Source: Petrolisthes cinctipes
Taxonomy: Eukaryota; Arthropoda; Malacostraca; Decapoda; Porcellanidae
Direction of reading: 5' to 3'
Assembly: GCA_033782935.1 (NCBI GenBank)
Contig: JAWQEG010000286.1
Coordinates: 4,601,501-4,665,500 of the forward strand
Length of the DNA: 64,000 nt
Under the pieces are notes generated by a model. The model was not told where the DNA came from, did not search any database, and saw only the letters and a program-made list of their open reading frames with translations. Positions 13,197 through 24,114 of the stretch are shown here, piece by piece. The stretch's first letter is position 1. The number at the start of each line of letters is the position of its first letter. The translations under genes were made by a program, and so were the position numbers.

Positions 13197-15180
13197 GTGT
13201 TAGAGTATTTTCAAAATACATGCTCAAAACATATTGAAAATCGATCTTTTAGGTGCACAAAAGTCGATATGTGCATGCATCTTCAGTACCCGTTTATATC
13301 TCAAATTCAGGCTCAAAACACCCGAAAATTCAGTATTTTGGGGTCCCAGAAGCAATCTGTACATGCCTACTCAGTGTTAGAGTATTTTCAAAATACAGGC
13401 CCAAAACATGCTGAAAATCGATATTTTAGATGCCCAAAGTCAATATGTGCATGTATCTTCTGTACCCGTTTATATCTCAAATTCAGGCTCAAAACACCCG
13501 AAAATTCAATATTTTGGGGTCCCAGAAGCAATCTGTACATGCCTACACAGTGCTAGAATATTTTCAAAATATAGGCTAAAAACATGCTAAAAATCGACAT
13601 TTTAGGTGCCAAAAAATCGATATCTCAAATTCAGTCCCAAAACACCCGAAAATTCGATATTTAGAGGTCCCAGAAGGTATCTGTACATGCCTACTCCGTG
13701 TTAGAGTATTTTCAAAATACAGGCCAAAAAAATACTGAAAATCGATCTTTTAGGTGCCCAAAAGTCGATATGTGCATACATCTTCTGTACCCGTTTATAT
13801 CTCAAATTCTGTCCCTAAACACCCGCAAATTCGATATTTTGCGGTCCCAGAAGCGATCTGTACATGCCTACTCCGTGTTAGAGTATTTTCAAAATTCAGG
13901 CCCAAAACATGCTGAAAATCGATATTTTTGGTGCTCAAAGTCAATGTGTGCATGTATCTTCTGTACCCGTTTATATCTCAAATTCAGGCTCAAAACACCC
14001 GAAAATTCAATATTTTGGGGTCCCAGAAGCAATCTGTACAGTGCTAGAATATTTTCAAAATATAGGCTAAAAACATGCTAAAAATCGATCTTTTAGGTGC
14101 CAAAAAGTCGATATCTCAAATTCAGTCCCAAAACATCCGAAAATTCGATATTTAGGGGTCCCAAAAGCGATCTGTACATGCCTACTCCGTGTTAGAGTAT
14201 TTTCAAAATACATGCTCAAAACATACTGAAAATCGATATTTTAGGTGCACAAAAGTCGATATGTGCATGCATCTTCAGTACCCGTTTATATCTCAAATTC
14301 AGGCTCAAAACACCCGAAAATTCAATATTTTGGGGTCCCAGAAGCAATCTGTACATGCCTACTCAGTGTTAGAGTATTTTCAAAATACAGGCCCAAAACA
14401 TGCTGAAAATCGATATTTTAGATGCCCAAAGTCAATATGTGCATGTATCTTCTGTACCCGTTTATATCTCAAATTCAGGCTCAAAACACCCGAAAATTCA
14501 ATATTTTGGGGTCCCAGAAGCAATCTGTACATGCCTACACAGTGCTAGAATATTTTCAAAATATAGGCTAAAAACATGCTAAAAATCGACATTTTAGGTG
14601 CCAAAAAATCGATATCTCAAATTCAGTCCCAAAACACCCGAAAATTCGATATTTAGAGGTCCCAGAAGGTATCTGTACATGCCTACTCCGTGTTAGAGTA
14701 TTTTCAAAATACAGGCCAAAAAAATACTGAAAATCGATCTTTTAGGTGCCCAAAAGTCGATATGTGCATACATCTTCTGTACCCGTTTATATCTCAAATT
14801 CTGGCCCTAAACACCCGAAAATTCGATATTTTGGGGTCCCAGAAGCGATCTGTACATGCCTACTCCGTGTTAGAGTATTTTCAAAATTCAGGCCCAAAAC
14901 ATGCTGAAAATCGATATTTTTGGTGCCCAAAGTCAATATGTGCATGTATCTTCTGTACCCGTTTATATCTCAAATTCAGGCTCAAAACACCCGAAAATTC
15001 AATATTTTGGGGTCCCAGAAGCAATCTGTACAGTGCTAGAATATTTTCAAAATATAGGCTAAAAACATGCTAAAAATCGATCTTTTAGGTGCCAAAAAGT
15101 CGATATCTCAAATTCAGTCCCAAAACACCCGAAAATTCGATATTTAGGGGTCCCAGAAGCGATCTGTACATGCCTACTCC
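13197..15180 (+). repeat. Two full-length HORs
   Basis: Units start at 13197 and 14189 (992 bp each). They are counterparts of 5802-7785, with the shared markers TTCAGTATTTTGGGG near 13332 and GGTGCTCAAAGTC near 13931. Confidence 0.87.
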
Positions 15181-15973
15181 GTGTTAGAGTATTTTCAAAA
15201 TACATGCTCAAAACATATTGAAAATTGATCTTTTAGGTGCACAAAAGTCGATATGTGCATGCATCTTCAGTACCCGTTTATATCTCAAATTCAGGCTCAA
15301 AACACCCGAAAATTCAATATTTTGGGGTCCCAGAAGCAATCTGTACATGCCTACACAGTGCTAGAATATTTTCATAATATAGGCTAAAAACATGCTAAAA
15401 ATCGACATCTCAAATTCAGTCCCAAAACACCCGAAAATTCGATATTTAGAGGTCCCAGAAGGTATCTGTACATGCCTACTCCGTGTTAGAGTATTTTCAA
15501 AATACAGGCCAAAAAAATACTGAAAATCGATCTTTTAGGTGCCCAAAAGTCGATATGTGCATACATCTTCTGTACCCGTTTATATCTCAAATTCTGGCCC
15601 TAAACACCCGAAAATTCGATATTTTGGGGTCCCAGAAGCGATCTGTACATGCCTACTCCGTGTTAGAGTATTTTCAAAGTTCAGGCCCAAAACATGCTGA
15701 AAATCGATATTTTTGGTGCCCAAAGTCAATATGTGCATGTATCTTCTGTACCCGTTTATATCTCAAATTCAGGCTCAAAACACCCGAAAATTCAATATTT
15801 TGGGGTCCCAGAAGCAATCTGTACAGTGCTAGAATATTTTCAAAATATAGGCTAAAAACATGCTAAAAATCGATCTTTTAGGTGCCAAAAAGTCGATATC
15901 TCAAATTCAGTCCCAAAACAAACGAAAATTCGATATTTAGGTGTCCCAGAAGCGATCTGTACATGCCTACTCC
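15181..15973 (+). repeat. Contracted HOR (793 bp) with a 23-bp deletion in C, second copy
   Basis: It has the same A/B fusion and 23-bp C deletion as 7786-8578. Private changes are CGATC to TGATC at 15226, TTCAAAATA to TTCATAATA at 15375, and TCAAAATTC to TCAAAGTTC at 15679. Confidence 0.87.
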
Positions 15974-18949
15974 GTGTTAGAGTATTTTCAAAATACATGC
16001 TCAAAACATACTGAAAATCGATCTTTTAGGTGCACAAAAGTCGATATGTGCATGCATCTTCAGTACCCGTTTAAATCTCAAATTCAGGCTCAAAACACCC
16101 GAAAATTCAATATTTTGGGGTCCCAGAAGCAATCTGTACATGCCTTCTCAGTGTTAGAGTATTTTCAAAATACAGGCCCAAAACATGCTGAAAATCGATA
16201 TTTTAGATGCCCAAAGTCAATATGTGCATGTATCTTCTGTACCCGTTTATATCTCAAATTCAGGCTCAAAACACCCGAAAATTCAATATTTTGGGGTCCC
16301 AGAAGCAATCTGTACATGCCTACACAGTGCTAGAATATTTTCAGAATATAGGCTAAAAACATGCTAAAAATCGACATTTTAGGTGCCAAAAAATCGATAT
16401 CTCAAATTCAGTCCCAAAACACCCGAAAATTCGATATTTAGAGGTCCCAGAAGGTATCTGTACATGCCTACTCCGTGTTAGAGTATTTTCAAAATACAGG
16501 CCAAAAAAATACTGAAAATCGATCTTTTAGGTGCCCAAAAGTCGATATGTGCATACATCTTCTGTACCCGTTTATATCTCAAATTCTGGCCCTAAACACC
16601 CGAAAATTCGATATTTTGGGGTCCCAGAAGCGATCTGTACATGCCTACTCCGTGTTAGAGTATTTTCAAAATTCAGGCCCAAAACATGCTGAAAATCGAT
16701 ATTTTTGGTGCCCAAAGTCAATATGTGCATGTATCTTCTGTACCCGTTTATATCTCAAATTCAGGCTCAAAACACCCGAAAATTCAATATTTTGGGGTCC
16801 CAGAAGCAATCTGTACAGTGCTAGAATATTTTCAAAATATAGGCTAAAAACATGCTAAAAATCGATCTTTTAGGTGCCAAAAAGTCGATATCTCAAATTC
16901 AGTCCCAAAACACCCGAAAATTCGATATTTAGGGGTCCCAGAAGCGATCTGTACATGCCTACTCCGTGTTAGAGTATTTTCAAAATACATGCTCAAAACA
17001 TATTGAAAATCGATCTTTTAGGTGCACAAAAGTCGATATGTGCATGCATCTTCAGTACCCGTTTATATCTCAAATTCAGGCTCAAAACACCCGAAAATTC
17101 AATATTTTGGGGTCCCAGAAGCAATCTGTACATGCCTAGTCAGTGTTAGAGTATTTTCAAAATACAGGCCCAAAACATGCTGAAAATCGATATTTTAGAT
17201 GCCCAAAGTCAATATGTGCATGTATCTTCTGTACCCGTTTATATCTCAAATTCAGGCTCAAAACACCCGAAAATTCAATATTTTGGGGTCCCAGAAGCAA
17301 TCTGTACATGCCTACACAGTGCTAGAATATTTTCAAAATATAGGCTAAAAACATGCTAAAAATCGACATTTTAGGTGCCAAAAAATCGATATCTCAAATT
17401 CAGTCCCAAAACACCCGAAAATTCGATATTTAGAGGTCCCAGAAGGTATCTGTACATGCCTACTCCGTGTTAGAGTATTTTCAAAATACAGGCCAAAAAA
17501 ATACTGAAAATCGATCTTTTAGGTGCCCAAAAGTCGATATGTGCATACATCTTCTGTACCTGTTTATATCTCAAATTCTGGCCCTAAACACCCGCAAATT
17601 CGATATTTTGGGGTCCCAGAAGCGATCTGTACATGCCTACTCCGTGTTAGAGTATTTTCAAAATTCAGGCCCAAAACATGCTGAAAATCGATATTTTTGG
17701 TGCCCAAAGTCAATATGTGCATGTATCTTCTGTACCCGTTTATATCTCAAATTCAGGCTCAAAACACCCGAAAATTCAATATTTTCGGGTCCCAGAAGCA
17801 ATCTGTACAGTGCTAGAATATTTTCAAAATATAGGCTAAAAACATGCTAAAAATCGATCTTTTAGGTGCCAAAAAGTCGATATCTCAAATTCAGTCCTAA
17901 AACACCCGAAAATTCGATATTTAGGGGTCCCAGAAGCGATCTGTACATGCCTACTCCGTGTTAGAGTATTTTCAAAATACATGCTCAAAACATACTGAAA
18001 ATCGATCTTTTAGGTGCACAAAAGTCGATATGTGCATGCATCTTCAGTACCCGTTTATATCTCAAATTCAGGCTCAAAACACCCGAAAATTCAATATTTT
18101 GGGGTCCCAGAAGCAATCTGTACATGCCTACTCAGTGTTAGAGTATTTTCAAAATACAGGCCCAAAACATGCTGAAAATCGATATTTTAGATGCCCAAAG
18201 TCAATATGTGCATGTATCTTCTGTACCCGTTTATATCTCAAATTCAGGCTCAAAACACCCGAAAATTCAATATTTTGGGGTCCCAGAAGCAATCTGTACA
18301 TGCCTACACAGTGCTAGAATATTTTCAAAATATAGGCTAAAAACATGCTAAAAATCGACATTTTAGGTGCCAAAAAATCGATATCTCAAATTCAGTCCCA
18401 AAACACCCGAAAATTCGATATTTAGAGGTCCCAGAAGGTATCTGTACATGCCTACTCCGTGTTAGAGTATTTTCAAAATACAGGCCAAAAAAATACTGAA
18501 AATCGATCTTTTAGGTGCCCAAAATTCGATATGTGCATACATCTTCTGTACCCGTTTATATCTCAAATTCTGGCCCTAAACACCCGAAAATTCGATATTT
18601 TGGGGTCTCAGAAGCGATCTGTACATGCCTACTCCGTGTTAGAGTATTTTCAAAATTCAGGCCCAAAACATGCTGAAAATCGATATTTTTGGTGCCCAAA
18701 GTCAATATGTGCATGTATCTTCTGTACCCGTTTATATCTCAAATTCAGGCTCAAAACACCCGAAAATTCAATATTTTGGGGTCCCAGAAGCAATCTGTAC
18801 AGTGCTAGAATATTTTCAAAATATAGGCTAAAAACATGCTAAAAATCGATCTTTTAGGTGCCAAAAAGTCGATATCTCAAATTCAGTCCCAAAACACCCG
18901 AAAATTCGATATTTAGGGGTCCCAGAAGCGATCTGTACATGCCTACTCC
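15974..18949 (+). repeat. Three full-length HORs
   Basis: Units start at 15974, 16966 and 17958. The first contains the right edge of the large duplication (between 16344 and 16443). The second has CCTAGTCAG instead of CCTACTCAG near 17138. Its D has CCCGCAAA with TTTTGGGG, a combination of the two D subtypes. E of the second unit has ATATTTTCGGGTCCC near 17780. Confidence 0.87.
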
Positions 18950-19440
18950 GTGTTAGAGTATTTTCAAAATACATGCTCAAAACATATTGAAAATCGATCT
19001 TTTAGGTGCCCAAAAGTCGATATGTGCATGCATCTTCAGTACCCGTTTATATCTCAAATTCAGGCTCAAAACACCCGAAAATTCAATATTTTGGGGTCCC
19101 AGAAGCAATCTGTACATGCCTACTCAGTGTTAGAGTATTTTCAAAATACAGGCCCAAAACATGCTGAAAATCGATATTTTAGATGCCCAAAGTCAATATG
19201 TGCATGTATCTTCTGTACCCGTTTATATCTCAAATTCAGGCTCAAAACACCCGAAAATTCAATATTTTGGGGTCCCAGAAGCAATCTGTACAGTGCTAGA
19301 ATATTTTCAAAATATAGGCTAAAAACATGCTAAAAATCGATCTTTTAGGTGCCAAAAAGTCGATATCTCAAATTCAGTCCCAAAACACCCGAAAATTCGA
19401 TATTTAGGGGTCCCAGAAGCGATCTGTACATGCCTACTCC
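18950..19440 (+). repeat. Half HOR (491 bp), A-B/E-F followed by A
   Basis: It begins as A (CATGCTC) and B (TTTTAGATGCCC) but ends with the E-type CTGTACAGTGC and F (CGATCTTTT, TTTAGGGGTCCC), then the next A starts. The fusion lies between the B-specific TAGATGCCC and the E-specific 10-bp deletion and removes one 501-bp step. The A monomer has the D-like GGTGCCCAAAAG. Confidence 0.87.
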
Positions 19441-21424
19441 GTGTTAGAGTATTTTCAAAATACATGCTCAAAACATATTGAAAATCGATCTTTTAGGTGC
19501 ACAAAAGTCGATATGTGCATGCATCTTCAGTACCCGTTTATATCTCAAATTCAGGCTCAAAACACCCGAAAATTCAATATTTTGGGGTCCCAGAAGCGAT
19601 CTGTACATGCCTACTCAGTGTTAGAGTATTTTCAAAATACAGGCCCAAAACATGCTGAAAATCGATATTTTAGATGCCCAAAGTCAATATGTGCATGTAT
19701 CTTCTGTACCCGTTTATATCTCAAACTCAGGCTCAAAACACCCGAAAATTCAATATTTTGGGGTCCCAGAAGCAATCTGTACATGCCTACACAGTGCTAG
19801 AATATTTTCAAAATATAGGCTAAAAACATGCTAAAAATCGACATTTTAGGTGCCAAAAAATCGATATCTCAAATTCAGTCCCAAAACACCCGAAAATTCG
19901 ATATTTAGAGGTCCCAGAAGGTATCTGTACATGCCTACTCCGTGTTAGAGTATTTTCAAAATACAGGCCAAAAAAATACTGAAAATCGATCTTTTAGGTG
20001 CCCAAAAGTCGATATGTGCATACATCTTCTGTACCCGTTTATATCTCAAACTCTGGCCCTAAACACCCGCAAATTCGATATTTTGCGGTCCCAGAAGCGA
20101 TCTGTACATGCCTACTCCGTGTTAGAGTATTTTCAAAATTCAGGCCCAAAACATGCTGAAAATCGATATTTTTGGTGCCCAAAGTCAATATGTGCATGTA
20201 TCTTCTGTACCCGTTTATATCTCAAATTCAGGCTCAAAACACCCGAAAATTCAATATTTTGGGGTCCCAGAAGCAATCTGTACAGTGCTAGAATATTTTC
20301 AAAATATAGGCTAAAAACATGCTAAAAATCGATCTTTTAGGTGCCAAAAAGTCGATATCTCAAATTCAGTCCCAAAACACCCGAAAATTCGATATTTAGG
20401 GGTCCCAGAAGCGATCTGTACATGCCTACTCCGTGTTAGAGTATTTTCAAAATACATGCTCAAAACATACTGAAAATCGATCTTTTAGGTGCACAAAAGT
20501 CGATATGTGCATGCATCTTCAGTACCCGTTTATATCTCAAATTCAGGCTCAAAACACCCGAAAATTCAATATTTTGGGGTCCCAGAAGCAATCTGTACAT
20601 GCCTACTCAGTGTTAGAGTATTTTCAAAATACAGGCCAAAAACATGCTGAAAATCGATATTTTAGATGCCCAAAGTCAATATGTGCATGTATCTTCTGTA
20701 CCCGTTTATATCTCAAATTCAGGCTCAAAACACCCGAAAATTCAATATTTTGGGGTCCCAGAAGCAATCTGTACATGCCTACACAGTGCTAGAATATTTT
20801 CAAAATATAGGCTAAAAACATGCTAAAAATCGACATTTTAGGTGCCAAAAAATCGATATCTCAAATTCAGTTCCAAAACACCCGAAAATTCGATATTTAG
20901 AGGTCCCAGAAGGTATCTGTTCATGCCTTCTCCGTGTTAGAGTATTTTCAAAATACAGGCCAAAAAAATACTGAAAATCGATCTTTTAGGTGCCCAAAAG
21001 TCGATATGTGCATACATCTTCTGTACCCGTTTATATCTCAAATTCTGGCCCTAAACACCCGCAAATTCGATATTTTGCGGTCCCAGAAGCGATCTGTACA
21101 TGCCTACTCCGTGTTAGAGTATTTTCAAAATTCAGGCCCAAAACATGCTGAAAATCGATATTTTTGGTGCCCAAAGTCAATATGTGCATGTATCTTCTGT
21201 ACCCGTTTATATCTCAAATTCAGGCTCAAAACACCCGAAAATTCAATATTTTGGGGTCCCAGAAGCAATCTGTACAGTGCTAGAATATTTTCAAAATATA
21301 GGCTAAAAACATGCTAAAAATCGATCTTTTAGGTGCCAAAAAGTCGATATCTCAAATTCAGTCCCAAAACACCCGAAAATTCGATATTTAGGGGTCACAG
21401 AAGCGATCTGTACATGCCTACTCC
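19441..21424 (+). repeat. Two full-length HORs
   Basis: Units start at 19441 and 20433 (992 bp each). The A monomer at 19441 has a mixed tail: CA-type TTCAATATT with CG-type GAAGCGATC near 19597. The C of the second unit ends TCTGTTCATGCCTTCTCC near 20918-20932. Confidence 0.88.
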
Positions 21425-22278
21425 GTGTTAGAGTATTTTCAAAATACATGCTCAAAACATACTGAAAATCGATCTTTTAGGCGCACAAAAGTCGATATGT
21501 GCATGCATCTTCACTACCCTTTTATATCTCAAATTCAGGCTCAAAACACCCGAAAATTCAATATTTTGGGGTCCCAGAAGCAATCTGTACATGCCTACTC
21601 AGTGTTAGAGTATTTTCAAAATACAGGCCCAAAACATGCTGAAAATCGATATTTTAGATGCCCAAAGTCAATATGTGCATGTATCTTCTGTACCCGTTTA
21701 TATCTCAAATTCAGGCTCAAAACACCCGAAAATTCAATATTTTGGGGTCCCAGAAGCAATCTGTACATGCCTACACAGTGCTAGAATATTTTCAAAATAT
21801 AGGCTAAAAACATGCTAAAAATCGACATTTTAGGTGCCAAAAAATCGATATCTCAAATTCAGTCCCAAAACACCCGAAAATTCGATATTTAGAGGTCCCA
21901 GAAGGTATCTGTACATGCCTACTCCGTGTTAGAGTATTTTCAAAATACAGGCCAAAAAAATACTGAAAATCGATCTTTTAGGTGCCCAAAAGTCGATATG
22001 TGCATACATCTTCTGTACCCGTTTATATCTCAAATTCTGGCCCTAAACACCCGCAAATTCGATATTTTGCGGTCCCAGAAGCGATCTGTACATGCCTACT
22101 CCGTGTTAGAGTATTTTCAAAATTCAGGCCCAAAACATGCTGAAAATCGATATTTTTGGTGCCCAAAGTCAATATGTGCATGTATCTTCTGTACCCGTTT
22201 ATATCTCAAATTCAGGCTCAAAACACCCGAAAATTCAATATTTTGGGGTCCCAGAAGCAATCTGTACATGCCTACTCC
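21425..22278 (+). repeat. HOR lacking the F monomer (854 bp)
   Basis: A-B-C (501 bp) is followed by only D and a full-length E-like monomer (21926-22278, 353 bp), which ends in ATGCCTACTCCGTGTTAG and leads straight into the next A. The short F is missing and with it one GATATC site. A change GGCGCAC and TCACTACCCTTTT near 21480-21520 is private to the A monomer. Confidence 0.88.
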
Positions 22279-23278
22279 GTGTTAGAGTATTTTCAAAATA
22301 CATGCTCAAAACATACTGAAAATCGATCTTTTAGGTGCACAAAAGTCGATATGTGCATGCATCTTCAGTACCCGTTTATATCTCAAATTCAGGCTCAAAA
22401 CACCCGAAAATTCAATATTTTGGGGTCCCAGAAGCAATCTGTACATGCCTACTCAGTGTTAGAGTATTTTCAAAATACAGGCCCAAAACATGCTGAAAAT
22501 CGATATTTTAGATGCCCAAAGTCAATATGTGCATGTATCTTCTGTACCCGTTTATATCTCAAATTCAGGCTCAAAACACCCGAAAATTCAATATTTTGGG
22601 GTCCCAGAAGCAATCTGTACATGCCTACACAGTGCTAGAATATTTTCAAAATATAGGCTAAAAACATGCTAAAAATCGACATTTTAGGTGCCAAAAAATC
22701 GATATCTCAAATTCAGTCCCAAAACACCCGAAAATTCGATATTTAGAGGTCCCAGAAGGTATCTGTACATGCCTACTCCGTGTTAGAGTATTTTCAAAAT
22801 ACAGGCCAAAAAAATACTGAAAATCGATCTTTTAGGTGCCCAAAAGTCGATATGTGCATACATCTTCTGTACCCGTTTATATCTCAAATTCTGGCCCTAA
22901 ACACCCGAAAATTCGATATTTTGGGGTCCCAGAAGCGATCTGTACATGCCTACTCCGTGTTAGAGTATTTTCAAAATTCAGGCCCAAAACATGCTGAAAA
23001 TCGATATTTTTGGTGCCCAAAGTCAATATGTGCATGTATCTTCTGTACCTGTTTATATCTCAAATTCAGGCTCAAAACACCCGAAAATTCAATATTTTGG
23101 GGTCCCAGAAGCAATCTGTACAGTGCTAGAATATTTTCAAAATATAGGCTAAAAACATGCTAAAAATCGATCTTTTAGGTGCCAAAAAGTCGATATCTCA
23201 AATTCAGTCCCAAAACACCCGAAAATTCGATATTTAGGGGTCCCAGAAGCGATCTGTACATGCCTACTCCGTGTTAGA

Positions 23279-23293
23279 GTATTTTCAAAATAC
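23279..23293. other. Dyad 1 of the monomer (GTATTTT-C-AAAATAC)
   Basis: A perfect 7-bp inverted repeat around a single C. It occurs in A, B and D monomers throughout the window. C and F carry the equally perfect ATATTTT-C-AAAATAT (for example 23632-23646). In E only an 11-bp core remains. Short dyads that can form hairpins or cruciforms are known to be enriched in centromeric satellites that lack CENP-B boxes; a role here is inference. Confidence 0.8.
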
Positions 23294-23393
23294 ATGCTCA
23301 AAACATACTGAAAATCGATCTTTTAGGTGCACAAAAGTCGATATGTGCATGCATCTTCAGTACCCGTTTATATCTCAAATTCAGGCTCAAAAC

Positions 23394-23418
23394 ACCCGAA
23401 AATTCAATATTTTGGGGT
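23394..23418. other. Dyad 2 of the monomer (ACCCGAAAAT / ATTTTGGGGT)
   Basis: Two 10-base arms separated by a 5-base loop (TCAAT or TCGAT) pair at 9 of 10 positions; the one mismatch is G opposite G. It is present in A, B, E and the common D subtype. In C and F the right arm is changed (TTTAGAGG or TTTAGGGG) and pairing is weaker. This is directly visible symmetry; no function is shown. Confidence 0.75.
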
Positions 23419-23447
23419 CCCAGAAGCAATCTGTACATGCCTACTCA

Positions 23448-23623
23448 GTGTTAGAGTATTTTCAAAATACAGGCCCAAAACATGCTGAAAATCGATATTT
23501 TAGATGCCCAAAGTCAATATGTGCATGTATCTTCTGTACCCGTTTATATCTCAAATTCAGGCTCAAAACACCCGAAAATTCAATATTTTGGGGTCCCAGA
23601 AGCAATCTGTACATGCCTACACA
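23448..23623 (+). repeat. Monomer B (176 bp)
   Basis: Second monomer. Diagnostic features are CAGGCCCAAAACATGCTG, TTTTAGATGCCCAAAGTCAA, ATGTGCATGTATCTTCTG and the CA-type tail. It is one base shorter than A because the A run before GTCAATATG has one A fewer. It ends with the full ATGCCTACACA, which separates it from E. Confidence 0.92.
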
Positions 23624-23771
23624 GTGCTAGAATATTTTCAAAATATAGGCTAAAAACATGCTAAAAATCGACATTTTAGGTGCCAAAAAATCGATATCTC
23701 AAATTCAGTCCCAAAACACCCGAAAATTCGATATTTAGAGGTCCCAGAAGGTATCTGTACATGCCTACTCC
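23624..23771 (+). repeat. Monomer C (148 bp, short form)
   Basis: Third monomer, beginning GTGCTAGAATATTTTC. Compared with A it lacks 29 bp between the two ATAT copies that flank the GTGCATGCATC...CCCGTTT stretch, which creates the sequence TCGATATCTCAAATTCAG and a GATATC site. Diagnostic features are CGACATTTTAGGTGCC, GATATTTAGAGGTCCC and GAAGGTATCTG. Confidence 0.92.
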
Positions 23772-23948
23772 GTGTTAGAGTATTTTCAAAATACAGGCCA
23801 AAAAAATACTGAAAATCGATCTTTTAGGTGCCCAAAAGTCGATATGTGCATACATCTTCTGTACCCGTTTATATCTCAAATTCTGGCCCTAAACACCCGA
23901 AAATTCGATATTTTGGGGTCCCAGAAGCGATCTGTACATGCCTACTCC
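23772..23948 (+). repeat. Monomer D (177 bp)
   Basis: Fourth monomer. Diagnostic features are CAGGCCAAAAAAATACTG, GTGCATACATCTTCTG, TTCTGGCCCTAAACACCC and a CG-type tail (TTCGATATT and GAAGCGATC). Two subtypes alternate across the window. One has CCCGAAAA...TTTTGGGG and the other CCCGCAAA...TTTTGCGG. A minor allele has GGTGCACAAAAG, as in A. Confidence 0.92.
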
Positions 23949-24114
23949 GTGTTAGAGTATTTTCAAAATTCAGGCCCAAAACATGCTGAAAATCGATATT
24001 TTTGGTGCCCAAAGTCAATATGTGCATGTATCTTCTGTACCCGTTTATATCTCAAATTCAGGCTCAAAACACCCGAAAATTCAATATTTTGGGGTCCCAG
24101 AAGCAATCTGTACA
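23949..24114 (+). repeat. Monomer E (166 bp)
   Basis: Fifth monomer, close to B but with TTTTCAAAATTCAGGCCC and CGATATTTTTGGTGCCC. It lacks 10 bp near its end: CTGTACATGCCTACACAGTGC of B becomes CTGTACAGTGC, a loss between ACA copies. The first dyad is shortened here by the change from AAAATACAG to AAAATTCAG. Confidence 0.92.

Larger units (their letters stand above)
9049..16443 (+). repeat. Large tandem segmental duplication, copy 2 (7,395 bp)
   Basis: Second copy, starting within 8950-9049, where GATATTTAGAGATCCC (A at 9049) repeats the variant at 661. It lacks one HOR relative to copy 1 and carries the same contracted units (12066-13196 and 15181-15482). The copies are not identical. I noticed differences at 2756/10151, 5168/12563, 5425/12820, 7230/14625, 7831/15226, 7980/15375 and 8284/15679, so this is not simply a sequence collapse or a copied contig. 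I did not compare every base. Confidence 0.85.
23271..23447 (+). repeat. Monomer A (177 bp)
   Basis: First monomer of the reference HOR. Diagnostic features are CATGCTCAAAACATACTG, GGTGCACAAAAGTCGATATG, GCATGCATCTTCAGTACCC, and the CA-type tail (TTCAATATT and GAAGCAATC). Across the window A has two common alleles, ACATACTG and ACATATTG, and a rarer one with CGATATTTTAGGTGCAC in place of CGATCTTTT. It contains both short dyads, at 23279-23293 and 23394-23418. Confidence 0.93.

Noticed and set aside
661..16443. Assembly artefact as the cause of the 7.4-8.4 kb duplication
   Set aside because: The copies differ by a whole HOR and by at least seven single bases at matched positions, which argues against a duplicated contig. 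It remains a point to confirm with long reads.
23324..23352. Palindromic words TGCATGCA and ATCGAT as specific protein sites
   Set aside because: They are short, expected by chance in this composition, and present in only some monomer classes. I see no further support.
23394..23420. CENP-B box-like sequence (CCCG and TTCG words close together in ACCCGAAAATTCGAT)
   Set aside because: The words resemble parts of the box, but the spacing is one base off on the reverse reading and essential positions do not match on either strand. I do not call a CENP-B box.
23505..23560. Promoter or polyadenylation signals suggested by AT-rich words such as TTTATAT
   Set aside because: These words are in every monomer and have no gene or strand context; they cannot be told from the base composition of the repeat.
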